From NCBI GenBank assembly GCA_947500775.1, contig CANMTD010000001.1, forward strand, positions 620,001 through 684,000: a DNA stretch of 64,000 nt. Direction: 5' to 3'. Positions 9,321 to 16,738 of the stretch are shown here, piece after piece (within the stretch, counting starts at the first letter, position 1; every line of letters starts with the position of its first letter). This stretch comes from an uncultured Paracoccaceae bacterium. Its GTDB lineage: Bacteria > Pseudomonadota > Alphaproteobacteria > Rhodobacterales > Rhodobacteraceae. The notes under the pieces are model-generated. The model was not told where the DNA came from and did no database searches. It was given only the letters and a program-made list of their open reading frames with translations. Made by a program: the position numbers and the translations under genes.

Positions 9321-9357
9321 TTTGAGCAGATGGCGAGCGTTTTTCGTGAATGAATCG

Positions 9358-9412
9358 TTGACATGAATTACCGATCGGTACATTTACAGATCAGTAAAGT
9401 TTACAGATCGGT
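9358..9412 (+). promoter_or_regulatory. Promoter with three TetR-type operators
   Basis: TTGACA (9358-9363) and CATTTA (9381-9386) are 17 bp apart. The spacer holds the perfect 12-bp palindrome TACCGATCGGTA (9369-9380). Two further copies of the core follow: ACAGATCAGT (9386-9395) and ACAGATCGGT (9403-9412), each about 16-17 bp from the previous. A repressor bound here would cover the promoter of the three downstream genes. Confidence 0.7.
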
Positions 9413-9448
9413 GCACTTTATCAATCCCGCCAACCAAAAGGAAATGTC

Positions 9449-9913
9449 ATGTCACGCCCGCCACTGCCGCCCTTTACCGAACAGACCGCCCGCCAAAAGG
9501 TGCGCGCGGCCGAAGACGCCTGGAACAGCCGCGACGCCCTGATCGTCACGCCCGCCTATTCCGATGGCAGCATCTGGCGCAATCGCGCCGAATTTTTGCA
9601 GGGCCATGATCAGATCCGGGCATTTCTGACCCGCAAATGGCAGGCCGAACAGGAATACCGGCTGATCAAGGAACTGTGGGCCTTCACCACCAACCGCATC
9701 GCCGTCCGCTTTGCCTATGAATGGCAGACTACGTCGGGCGACTGGTTCCGGTCCTACGGCAACGAAAACTGGCAGTTCGATCCCGACGGCCGCATGGCCC
9801 GGCGCATCGCGTCGATCAACGATCTGCCGATTGCCGAAGGCGACCGCCTGTTCCACTGGCCGCTTGGCCCCCGCCCGGCGGATCACGCCGATCTGTCAAC
9901 GCTTGGATTGTGA
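9449..9913 (+). CDS. SnoaL/NTF2-like protein, DUF1348 family
   Basis: A 154-residue protein with the DUF1348 pattern: [33 protein letters not shown] and a long run of aromatic residues ([21 protein letters not shown]). The fold is a cone-shaped NTF2/SnoaL-like barrel used for small-molecule binding or isomerase-like chemistry. Function is unknown. It is the first gene of the TetR-controlled module, 8 bp before the next gene. Confidence 0.8.
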   Translation: MSRPPLPPFTEQTARQKVRAAEDAWNSRDALIVTPAYSDGSIWRNRAEFLQGHDQIRAFLTRKWQAEQEYRLIKELWAFTTNRIAVRFAYEWQTTSGDWFRSYGNENWQFDPDGRMARRIASINDLPIAEGDRLFHWPLGPRPADHADLSTLGL

Positions 9914-9921
9914 GGTTCCCG

Positions 9922-10563
9922 ATGGCCCGTGCCTTTGCAAAAATCGCCTTTACCCCGAACGTCGTGCAGGCCCAGAACGATTGGGGCGCACCCGATGCCT
10001 ATACCCGCTTTCTGGAAGGCGAGGTTGAGGCCGGCGCCGATCTTGGCCCGGACGAAGCCGCCTTCATCGCCGAACGCGATGGGTTCTATCAGGCCAGCGT
10101 TTCCGAAAGCGGATGGCCCTATGTCCAGTTTCGCGGCGGTCCCACCGGGTTCCTGAAAGTGCTGGATGCCCGGACGCTGGCCTATGCCGATTTCAGGGGC
10201 AACCGCCAATACATCAGCACCGGCAATCTGGCGGGCAACGACCGCGTGTCGATCATCCTGATGGATTACCCGAACCAGCGGCGGCTGAAAATCTGGGCAC
10301 GCGCGCAGATTGCCGAAGGCGATGCCGCCGCCGGGCTGATCGAACAGTTGCACGATCCCGCCTATCGCGCGCGCCCCGAACGGGCCGTCGTTCTGAAACT
10401 GGAAGCCTTCGACTGGAACTGCCCGCAACACATCCCGATGCGCCTGACCCTGGAAGAGCTGGAGCCGCACCTGCAGTCGCTGCGCGCCCAGATCGCCCGG
10501 CTGAGCGATGAAAACGAACGCCTGAAACAGGCCTCTGACGCGGGGAAGGCGTCCGGGGGCTGA
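9922..10563 (+). CDS. Pyridoxamine 5'-phosphate oxidase-like FMN-binding protein
   Basis: A 213-residue split-barrel flavin protein. The sequence GFYQASVSESGWPYVQFRGGPTGFLKVLD is the beginning of the PNPOx-like domain, and FRGNRQYISTGNLAGNDRVSIILMDYPNQRRLKIWAR is the flavin-binding core (quoted here in part; 10081-10305). A short coiled coil ends the protein. Members reduce or bind small molecules; vitamin B6 synthesis is unlikely without PdxH active-site features. It lies within the TetR-controlled module. Confidence 0.8.
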   Translation: MARAFAKIAFTPNVVQAQNDWGAPDAYTRFLEGEVEAGADLGPDEAAFIAERDGFYQASVSESGWPYVQFRGGPTGFLKVLDARTLAYADFRGNRQYISTGNLAGNDRVSIILMDYPNQRRLKIWARAQIAEGDAAAGLIEQLHDPAYRARPERAVVLKLEAFDWNCPQHIPMRLTLEELEPHLQSLRAQIARLSDENERLKQASDAGKASGG

Positions 10564-10627
10564 CCGATGCGGCGTGATCCACGCCGCAGACCATCCCGAC
10601 CTGAACATTACCGAAAAAGGAAATCAC

Positions 10628-11602
10628 ATGACCAATCTGCTTCACACCCCCATCACCGCCGCGCTGATATCGCTGTCGCTGCTGGCCCCGTCGCTGGTTC
10701 CCGAACCCGTGCTGGCCGCCGACCCGCCGCCCGTGGCCGGTTTTGAAACCCATTTCCGGACCGAGGTGATCGGCGGCATGAACATCGCCTACCGCGAGGC
10801 GGGCGATCCTGCGAACCCCACGATCCTGTTGCTGCACGGCTTTCCGACCTCGTCGCATATGTTCCGCAATCTGATCCCGGCGCTGTCCGACAGCTTTCAC
10901 GTCATCGCGCCCGATTATCCGGGCTTTGGCGCCTCGTCGATGCCGGGTGCCGCCGACTATGACTATACCTTCGACAATATCGCGGGTCTGGTGACCGAAT
11001 TGCTGAACCGCAAGGGCGTTGATCGCTATGCCGTCTACCTGATGGATTACGGCGCGCCGGTCGGATATCGGATGTTCGCGGCCGAACCCGAGCGCGTGAC
11101 CGGCTTCGTCATCCAGAACGGCAATGCCTATGCCGAAGGGCTTAGCGATTTCTGGGCGCCGATCCGGGCCTATTGGGCGGACCCGAGCGTGGAAAACGGC
11201 GACGTCCTGCGCGGGTTTCTGACGATGGAGGCCACCAAATGGCAGTTCACCCACGGCACGCAAAACCCCGCCGCCATCAGCCCCGACAACTATTGGCACG
11301 TCCAGTACCTGCTGGATCGTCCCGGCAACCAAGAGGTGCAGCTGGAACTGTTCCTGGATTACGGAACCAATCTGGCCGAATACCCCAAGTGGCAGGCGCT
11401 GTTTCGCGAACATCAGCCCCCCGCGCTGATCATGTGGGGCAAGAACGACCCGATCTTCCCCGAGGCGGGCGCCCATCCCTATACCCGCGATCTGGATACC
11501 GTCTGGATGCATATTCTGGACACCGGCCACTTCGCGCTTGAAGAATACGGCCCCGAGATCGCGACCGAGATGAACGTCTTTCTGGCCGACATCAACAAAT
11601 AA
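10628..11602 (+). CDS. Secreted alpha/beta hydrolase, haloalkane-dehalogenase/epoxide-hydrolase type
   Basis: A 324-residue protein with a signal peptide (about 30 residues, ending near PVLAA), so probably periplasmic. The oxyanion region LLLHGFPTSSHMFRN and PDYPGFGAS are typical. The nucleophile elbow reads YLMDYGAPVG, so the nucleophile is Asp, not Ser, as in haloalkane dehalogenases and epoxide hydrolases. The acid lies in MWGKNDPIF and the His in DTGHFALEEYG. The start follows AAAGGAAA. With its TetR-controlled neighbours it looks like a small detoxification or catabolic module. Confidence 0.82.
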   Translation: MTNLLHTPITAALISLSLLAPSLVPEPVLAADPPPVAGFETHFRTEVIGGMNIAYREAGDPANPTILLLHGFPTSSHMFRNLIPALSDSFHVIAPDYPGFGASSMPGAADYDYTFDNIAGLVTELLNRKGVDRYAVYLMDYGAPVGYRMFAAEPERVTGFVIQNGNAYAEGLSDFWAPIRAYWADPSVENGDVLRGFLTMEATKWQFTHGTQNPAAISPDNYWHVQYLLDRPGNQEVQLELFLDYGTNLAEYPKWQALFREHQPPALIMWGKNDPIFPEAGAHPYTRDLDTVWMHILDTGHFALEEYGPEIATEMNVFLADINK

Positions 11603-11619
11603 TCCCCCCAACACAGCAC

Positions 11620-11642
11620 CGCCGCGTCCCCCACGCGGCGTT
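11620..11642 (+). terminator. Terminator after the hydrolase gene
   Basis: CGCCGCGT and ACGCGGCG form a perfect 8-bp stem around CCCCC, 17 bp after the hydrolase stop. Only TT follows, so it is a strong hairpin without a full T-tract. Confidence 0.6.
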
Positions 11643-11715
11643 CAGCTATGGCCGGGGGGCGTCAGTACGCGCAATTCATCGGGTCCGGTGCTTTTTGGCT
11701 CTTGTTTTCCGCCAC

Positions 11716-11781
11716 CGTGTGCTGATAGACGCGTCGACGGAGACGTGGCCGAGTGGTCGAAGGCGCTCCCCTGCTAAGGGA
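11716..11781 (+). repeat. attL: left copy of 66-bp prophage att repeat
   Basis: Exact direct repeat of 56738-56803. It covers 23 bp upstream of the tRNA-Ser gene and its first 43 nt, ending at the 3' side of the anticodon stem (CTAAGGGA). To its right the sequence changes to phage DNA (AATGAATTTC) and the integrase gene follows. Eight identical bases further upstream (CTTGTTTT at 11701 and 56723) lie at the same distance in both copies, outside the exact repeat. Confidence 0.92.
11739..11781 (+). pseudogene. 5' half of tRNA-Ser left at attL
   Basis: The first 43 nt of tRNA-Ser(GCU), from the acceptor strand GGAGACG through the anticodon loop. It still has the host's own promoter but no variable arm, T arm or 3' acceptor. 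It cannot form a tRNA. Transcription from the host promoter would run into the integrase gene from its 3' side. Confidence 0.9.
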
Positions 11782-11789
11782 AATGAATT

Positions 11790-12887
11790 TCATATATCCA
11801 ATTGTTTTCTAACGGAAATAATTTCAGTTACTGGATAGTTGACAGATTTTTGCCTGAAATCCCATCCGTGATCAAACAGACGCTGAGCCAGATCGTCGGG
11901 GGCCAGTTTGCGATATCGGTTTGCCATGTCGGCCTTTGACCATCCGCCAAGATCCATCAAGCCCCCAAAATCCATCGTTTGCGCGTAATACCATGTCGCC
12001 CAGGTGTGGCGCAGAACGTGCGGTGTGACGTCGGGGCCAAGTCCTGCCGCGTCGCGCGCCTTGTTGAACGCCGTCTGCATTTGCCCGCCGCCGTTCGATC
12101 GCATTGCGATTGGTTTTCCGTATGGCGTGCGAAACATCCGTCCGACTTCGGGTGTCTCGCCCATCATGGTTATGGTGCGTGTAGGTAACCGGACCCATCG
12201 GGCGGCGCTTTTTGTCTTTCCTGCGCCGGTAACTGTGGCCGGTATCCAGAGTTGACGCGTGGCAGGGTTCCAGTCCTTCACCTCTGCGGCAAAGCATTCA
12301 CCGGTGCGGCATCCGCTTCCCAAAAGAAATGCAATTTTTGCCAGCGTGAATGGTTCAGGTGATGTGTGGCGCGGTAGGCAAAGTTTTGCGGCGGCCGCCA
12401 GCAGATGTTCGGCCTCTTCCGGTGTCAGCCACCGGATGCGCGCCTTGTCGGTTGATGGTCTGCGTCTTTCGCCCCGCGCCCAACGGACCACTGCGTTCAT
12501 CGGAACGCGAACCTGGCGCCGATGTGTATCCGGCGCGCAGTCTGGATACAGGGTTATTGCGGTATCGGCGATAAGTGCTTCGTCGATATCCTCGATCATC
12601 TGGTCCATGCCAAGGTGCCGCATGATCGGCGGCAGAAATCGCGCCTCGCCCCCGTCCTCAATATATCCCCGCGCGGCTTTGAAAAACGGGGTTCCGGGTT
12701 TGGGAATTACCGGATTGAGGTGACGTTCCCATTCGTCTTTGTATATTTTTCGGGCTTTTTTTCGTGCGATCGCTTTGTCGCTTTTCGTGCGAACGCCAAT
12801 GCGGCGGCGAATTCTGTGGCCTTCGACGGTAAAGTCGACTTGCCAGACGCCTGCTTTGTCGTTCCATTCGGGTTCCCAATCCGGCAA
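11790..12887 (-). CDS. Tyrosine integrase of the prophage
   Basis: A 365-residue site-specific recombinase that catalyses attP x attB exchange. The N-terminal arm-binding strand region (WQVDFTVEGHRIRRRI) is followed by a core-binding domain and a catalytic domain with Arg194 (CRTGE), His290-x-x-Arg293 (HVLRHTWATW), Trp316 (GGWSK) and the nucleophile Tyr325 (MANRY). It starts at TTG with GGAAGG upstream. It ends 8 bp from attL and overlaps the upstream small gene by 181 bp. Confidence 0.95.
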   Translation of the reverse strand: MPDWEPEWNDKAGVWQVDFTVEGHRIRRRIGVRTKSDKAIARKKARKIYKDEWERHLNPVIPKPGTPFFKAARGYIEDGGEARFLPPIMRHLGMDQMIEDIDEALIADTAITLYPDCAPDTHRRQVRVPMNAVVRWARGERRRPSTDKARIRWLTPEEAEHLLAAAAKLCLPRHTSPEPFTLAKIAFLLGSGCRTGECFAAEVKDWNPATRQLWIPATVTGAGKTKSAARWVRLPTRTITMMGETPEVGRMFRTPYGKPIAMRSNGGGQMQTAFNKARDAAGLGPDVTPHVLRHTWATWYYAQTMDFGGLMDLGGWSKADMANRYRKLAPDDLAQRLFDHGWDFRQKSVNYPVTEIISVRKQLDI

Positions 12888-13105
12888 TGTTTCAGACCTT
12901 CCCTGATTCCCGCGATGTTTTCGGGATAAAATACCTTTTTTGTGCCGCGCAGTTCAAAAAATCCGTGGTCGGTGCTGTTTGAACCATCGGTCAGTTCTTT
13001 CAAAATCTCGGTTAATTTTCGTCGGCACACCCCCAAAGCGGTCGCCGCGCCGTTCATATCCAGCGGGGCGGCAGTCCAGTCATGGTTGTGTCGGGGTGTG
13101 GTCAC
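12707..13105 (-). CDS. Excisionase-like small DNA-binding protein (putative)
   Basis: A 132-residue basic protein with a GTG start. Residues 15-40 (LDMNGAATALGVCRRKLTEILKEL) look like a winged or AlpA-like HTH, as in recombination directionality factors, and the gene directly precedes int. The C-terminal third overlaps the integrase start in another frame for 181 bp and looks low-complexity (Lys/Ser/Thr). The excisionase role is inferred from position and the HTH. Confidence 0.55.
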   Translation of the reverse strand: MTTPRHNHDWTAAPLDMNGAATALGVCRRKLTEILKELTDGSNSTDHGFFELRGTKKVFYPENIAGIREGLKHCRIGNPNGTTKQASGKSTLPSKATEFAAALAFARKATKRSHEKKPEKYTKTNGNVTSIR

Positions 13106-13152
13106 GGTTCAGATTCCCACGCCAATTGATATGGTCATTCGTCGCCTCCCAG

Positions 13153-13641
13153 TTAGATTAAGGTGCCCTGTTTCTCTGGAAGGTCGCGGCCCGCAGCCCT
13201 AAGCATCCAAGGCTTGGGGGTATCGAATTCATCACGAATTGCGCGACCCCATAGGAACGTGCCAAGCGCCCCAGCGCAGGCAATCGGTTCTACGGCTTCG
13301 GCATCTGACAGCACCAAGCCCCGTGGCCCAAAGAACCATGGGCTTTCTGAAGACGTGACCACTGACTTTATGGTGACTATCCCGATCACCCCGCCCCGCA
13401 GTAAATCAGCAGCCGGTGGGCACTCGACGCCAATTGTGGCCATGAAGTCGCGACAGGATGTGTATTCATCCTGTGTCATGCCTTTCGCGGCATGAACCGC
13501 GATACGAGTGTCCTCACCTGCCCGAATATGCATGTGGCCCACTGCGGGCGCGGACCTGTTTTCGATATCCTTTCCGCCGTGAATTATCGCCCATGCCCAC
13601 GGCTGGCGGATCGACAGGGCGCGTTCTGGCAGATCAGTCAT
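13153..13641 (-). CDS. ASCH-domain protein
   Basis: A 162-residue protein. ALSIRQPWAWAIIHGGKDIENRS at the N-terminus is the ASCH-domain signature; IAVHAAKGM and GGVIGIVTI follow, then WFFGPRGLVL. ASCH domains bind RNA or modified nucleotides and are common in phages, but the role here is unknown. Its ATG overlaps the stop of a 25-residue membrane peptide gene (ATGA). Confidence 0.85.
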   Translation of the reverse strand: MTDLPERALSIRQPWAWAIIHGGKDIENRSAPAVGHMHIRAGEDTRIAVHAAKGMTQDEYTSCRDFMATIGVECPPAADLLRGGVIGIVTIKSVVTSSESPWFFGPRGLVLSDAEAVEPIACAGALGTFLWGRAIRDEFDTPKPWMLRAAGRDLPEKQGTLI

Positions 13642-13715
13642 CGGTTTCCCCCCATCACGATCAGGATGACAAGGACGGCAAAAATGATCATCGACAGTAT
13701 AATCTCTGCGGTCAT
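13638..13715 (-). CDS. 25-residue membrane micropeptide
   Basis: Reads MTAEIILSMIIFAVLVILIV then MGGNR and stop. It is one hydrophobic helix with a short positive tail. The ATG overlaps the stop of the gene before (13712) by ATGA and its TGA overlaps the ATG of the ASCH gene (13641) the same way. Both junctions being 4-base couplings makes translation credible. It is too short for most gene finders. Function is unknown. Confidence 0.6.
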   Translation of the reverse strand: MTAEIILSMIIFAVLVILIVMGGNR

Positions 13716-13993
13716 GACCCACCCCTTACGACAGTGAGGTCAGGTTTCTTTTTTTCGATTATTGTCGCCCGCAACAGGTCGAACATTTCGTCAAGCTTGG
13801 CCTCGAATGGCGCGTTTTTCATTCGCGGGTCCGTCTTGGCGCAAAGTTCTGCGGCGAAAGATGCGGCATGTACGGCCACCAAAAGGGCGGTTCCGGCCTT
13901 TTGCTTGTCGGTCCATTTTGGGTCTTTGGATATGCTTTCGCTGTTTTGGTGCGCGATAGCCATCATCAGGTCTCGATATTGATCAAGGGTCAT
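13712..13993 (-). CDS. Hypothetical phage protein (93 aa)
   Basis: A helical protein beginning MTLDQYRDLMMAIAHQN and rich in Ala/Lys, with no recognised motif. It is coupled by ATGA overlaps to both neighbours in the leftward early operon. Confidence 0.65.
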   Translation of the reverse strand: MTLDQYRDLMMAIAHQNSESISKDPKWTDKQKAGTALLVAVHAASFAAELCAKTDPRMKNAPFEAKLDEMFDLLRATIIEKKKPDLTVVRGGS

Positions 13994-14382
13994 GCGTCAC
14001 CGCCTTTCCGCATGATGCGTTCCAAATCCGCCAAAAGTAGCGCGATGTCCTTGACCAAATCGCGCGCCGGATCATCCTGCGATGGCTTCCAATATTCCTT
14101 CTCAAACAGCCAACTGTCTGGTGGATCATCAATCGGGGTGCCGTGGTACGGGTTCAAAAGGCAGGCTGCGTTCAGCGCATAGGCCGCCCCGGCCCCGGCA
14201 AGAGATCCATCGTCATGCTTGTCATCATGATCAGCGTCGAACCCTTCGACATCCTGCTGTCGCGCACGTTCTAGCAAGACCGCATGGATGGCATTAATGT
14301 ATGGCTCAGGTCCTTGAACCAATAAATTCGATTCATCCGATAATTTTGCGAAGTCTATTCCAATAAGTTTCGGTTCCATCAC
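13990..14382 (-). CDS. Hypothetical phage protein with ERARQ/HDD motif
   Basis: A 130-residue protein. The middle (LLERARQQDVEGFDADHDDKHDDGSLAGAGAAYAL, 14190-14300, quoted as key residues ERARQ, HDD, GSLA, AAYA) matches a small domain found in many phage early proteins. The tail (PSQDDPARDLVKDIALLLADLERI) is helical. No biochemical role is known. ATGA overlaps join it to both neighbours. Confidence 0.7.
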   Translation of the reverse strand: MMEPKLIGIDFAKLSDESNLLVQGPEPYINAIHAVLLERARQQDVEGFDADHDDKHDDGSLAGAGAAYALNAACLLNPYHGTPIDDPPDSWLFEKEYWKPSQDDPARDLVKDIALLLADLERIMRKGGDA

Positions 14383-14837
14383 GCGTCACCCCGAGGCTTT
14401 GTCTCAAACGTCACGACAGGATTCCCGTCGATGACGCGATAGGTTGCGGTCCAATTTCCCGGTCTTTCTTTCAGGCAGGCGACAAACATTCCTGATCCGC
14501 CTTCAAATTCTAGGGATTTAATAAGGTCGGGCACTGCATCAACCATGTCGGTTGCATCCCACCCGAGATCGCGGCCGTATTTCACCACCATCAGTTCGGT
14601 ATCATCCGGGATCGGCGGGCTGAACATCCATGCTTCGCCGTTCTTTCGGGCAACGACAGTGGTTTCGGTCATGGCGCTGGCGGAGAATGTGTCGCCGTCT
14701 TGCGCTGGGGTGTCGCGACCCCATTCTTCATCTGGGTTTGACAACCACTTAGCCCATCCAGATGGCGTGCAGTCGCATGGAACCCACTCATCCGTGAACT
14801 TGACGATGTAGTAGTGTGTTCTGATGAGCGCGGTCAT
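14379..14837 (-). CDS. Hypothetical phage protein (152 aa)
   Basis: Contains several aromatic/strand segments (THYYIVKFTDEWVPC, NGEAWMFSPPIPDDT, NWTATYRVIDG) and no family I recognise. It is part of the coupled leftward early chain. Confidence 0.65.
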   Translation of the reverse strand: MTALIRTHYYIVKFTDEWVPCDCTPSGWAKWLSNPDEEWGRDTPAQDGDTFSASAMTETTVVARKNGEAWMFSPPIPDDTELMVVKYGRDLGWDATDMVDAVPDLIKSLEFEGGSGMFVACLKERPGNWTATYRVIDGNPVVTFETKPRGDA

Positions 14838-15082
14838 GCGTCACCGCCTTTCAGGGCGAGGCGACTTCGGAGCCGTTCATTTTCAGCCCTCAAGGATGCT
14901 AACTCCCTGTCGTGCGAATCTTTGCCTGCTACGATCCACGCCCGAAGGTCGTCGTTGTGGCGCTCCCATATTTCTACAAGTCTTTTGACGCCTATGCGGC
15001 CACCCAGTTCTTCGGCCATTTCTCGCCCTGAGTTTGTGGCCGCTATGGCGAGATTTTCCAATTCTTCGATTTCGTCACTCAC
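14834..15082 (-). CDS. Hypothetical coiled-coil phage protein (82 aa)
   Basis: Starts MSDEIEELENLAIAA and ends with a heptad-like stretch (ELASLRAENERLRSRLAL), so it is likely a short coiled coil. It overlaps both neighbours by a few bases. Function is unknown. Confidence 0.6.
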   Translation of the reverse strand: MSDEIEELENLAIAATNSGREMAEELGGRIGVKRLVEIWERHNDDLRAWIVAGKDSHDRELASLRAENERLRSRLALKGGDA

Positions 15083-15329
15083 CTCTATTATCCTTAATTT
15101 CTGTTGCTGGACTGATGGGCTTTGCGTCTTTTTCCAGAGTTTTTATGGCTTGAAGATAGATGCGCGCTCCGTTCCATATTTGTTTTGCGATGTTTGCGCG
15201 CGCGTGCGCTTCGGCGGGGTTTATCTCGCCGCTTCTCAGATGGTTAAGGTCTTGCGCCAGCCCCCTGATTATCTCTTTCAGGTTGAGTTCATCTGATACC
15301 GGCGTGCTAGCATAATCTCGTTCATTCAT
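15075..15329 (-). CDS. Hypothetical phage protein (84 aa)
   Basis: A small, mostly helical protein (LNLKEIIRGLAQDLNHLRSGE, HARANIAKQIWNGARIYLQAIKTLE). No recognised motif. It lies 3 bp downstream of the zinc-ribbon gene and overlaps the next gene by 8 bp. Confidence 0.6.
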   Translation of the reverse strand: MNERDYASTPVSDELNLKEIIRGLAQDLNHLRSGEINPAEAHARANIAKQIWNGARIYLQAIKTLEKDAKPISPATEIKDNRGE

Positions 15330-15332
15330 AGC

Positions 15333-15575
15333 TCAGAGGCCCCCTCTCTCTATTCTTCGGGCATCTTCCTGAAGCGTTTTGGAAAGGGCGCTGACCTGCT
15401 TGATCATTCTGCGATCAGGGTTGGCATCCCCGTATGGTCCGGTGCCTAAATCTTGCTCGCAAAACCAGCAAAGTGGCGCGCGTGCCTTATGTTGCGGGTT
15501 TTCAAGTTTAGGTGGCCCGGCGCGATTGCAGATAGCGCAATTGAATGGCGCGGATTTCTGCGGGTAAATTGTCAT
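15333..15575 (-). CDS. Small zinc-binding protein
   Basis: An 80-residue protein with two Cys pairs, CAICNRAG and CWFCEQD, about 20 residues apart, typical of a zinc ribbon. The C-terminal half is helical. The start has a GAAAGGATGA ribosome site. A DNA- or RNA-binding role is likely but unproven. Confidence 0.65.
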   Translation of the reverse strand: MTIYPQKSAPFNCAICNRAGPPKLENPQHKARAPLCWFCEQDLGTGPYGDANPDRRMIKQVSALSKTLQEDARRIERGGL

Positions 15576-15587
15576 CCCATCATCCTT

Positions 15588-15917
15588 TCAAAATTCCCAC
15601 ACCCATCCGAGGCATCCCCCGGCGGCTGTGGCTGCTACGTCCTGCGCTTCGACGTGACCGCCTGTCATGCTGTCCAGCGCTTCTTTCCCCACGCCCACCA
15701 CAACAGCGGCCACACAGGCGTCCCGACGCGATCCACCGGCAGACCGAACAATTCCGTTTGCCGCGATCCCGGCACCGAAATGTCCCATCTTGTCGTTGTG
15801 CGATGCTTGCCCTGCGGCCATGACGCCATATCCCGCAGCAACGGTTGACACGCTGGATACAGATGCGTCGCAGGCTGACAGGGTGAGCAGGCATAGGAGG
15901 GTGCGGGCGAGGGTCAT
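15588..15917 (-). CDS. Small phage lipoprotein
   Basis: A 109-residue protein with a lipoprotein signal: MTLARTLLCLLTLSAC, lipobox LSAC. The mature part has DKMGHFGAG, GVGKEALD and ATAAGGCLGW, a pattern I have seen in small phage lipoproteins with a DKxxHF core. It may sit on the periplasmic face and act in superinfection exclusion, but this is inference. ATGA overlap with the adenine methylase gene. Confidence 0.65.
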   Translation of the reverse strand: MTLARTLLCLLTLSACDASVSSVSTVAAGYGVMAAGQASHNDKMGHFGAGIAANGIVRSAGGSRRDACVAAVVVGVGKEALDSMTGGHVEAQDVAATAAGGCLGWVWEF

Positions 15918-16738
15918 ATCAGCGCCCACTGCGTTTCTTCCGTGGGCGTGAAGTTCATCCAAAGAACTTCGGTTCTTTCCCGCGCGCCGTCAGCCAGCGC
16001 CTTTTTTTCCACGCGATGCCACCCTTGCAAGGTGTTGTCGTACACTTCAGACGGGTATCCGGACAGAACCACATGCCCGCTCAGATGTTTCAGGCATTCA
16101 AGCAAATCTGCATGATCGGCGTCCGACATCTCGTGCGCGTAGTCGGTGCCGGGATCGCGGGTGGCAGCGACATATGGCGGATCAACGTAGTGGACGGCGG
16201 CAACTTCATCATGTTCCAGCATGACGTCCACGGCGGGCTTGCTCTCGATCACAACCCCGCGCAGGCGGTCGGCTGCCTCACGAACGACCCAAGGCATGTC
16301 CGACCATCCGTGGACCGGCAGCGCACCGGCGCGCCTGCCTGCCGCGCGGAACCCGCTTTTTTTATGAATGCTGTTTGACCCAAACCCCATATGAGACTTG
16401 GATAGAAAGTTTAGTGCGTGTAGCAGGTCATCGGCGGTGTCCGAGTACGCGGACTCAAAAACCGCGCGCGAAAATGGGGTTGCTGCCACGGCGCGACACA
16501 GTGCGTCTGCATCGTCACGCAGCACTCTGAAAAACCGCACAGCCCCTAAATCAAGGTCGTTGTAAATTTCAAGCTTACTGCGTTGCTTCCTCATCAGGAC
16601 AGAGGCCCCGCCGCCAAATGGCTCAACATAAACGTCATGTTCTGGAAAGTGGCTTATGATCCACGGCGCAAGTCGCCACTTTCCGCCATGCCACCGCAGG
16701 ACGGGGCGCGTTGGTTTGTTGATCAGGGCGGGTGTCAT
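15914..16738 (-). CDS. DNA adenine methylase (D12 class, Dam-like)
   Basis: A 274-residue N6-adenine methyltransferase. WHGGKWRLAPWI is the D12-class N-terminal motif, VYVEPFGGGAS (37-46) binds S-adenosylmethionine, YNDLD follows, and VDPPY (185-189) is the catalytic motif IV. Phages use such enzymes to protect their DNA from host restriction. No restriction nuclease is next to it. It is coupled by ATGA to the cytosine methyltransferase gene. Confidence 0.9.
   Translation of the reverse strand: MTPALINKPTRPVLRWHGGKWRLAPWIISHFPEHDVYVEPFGGGASVLMRKQRSKLEIYNDLDLGAVRFFRVLRDDADALCRAVAATPFSRAVFESAYSDTADDLLHALNFLSKSHMGFGSNSIHKKSGFRAAGRRAGALPVHGWSDMPWVVREAADRLRGVVIESKPAVDVMLEHDEVAAVHYVDPPYVAATRDPGTDYAHEMSDADHADLLECLKHLSGHVVLSGYPSEVYDNTLQGWHRVEKKALADGARERTEVLWMNFTPTEETQWALI

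Noticed and set aside
10253-11614. 453-codon frame opposite the hydrolase module
   Set aside because: It spans two real genes and the gap between them on the other strand and has no recognisable protein pattern.
11739-11781. Left tRNA-Ser copy as a second functional tRNA
   Set aside because: The sequence leaves the tRNA after the anticodon stem; no variable, T arm or acceptor 3' strand follows.
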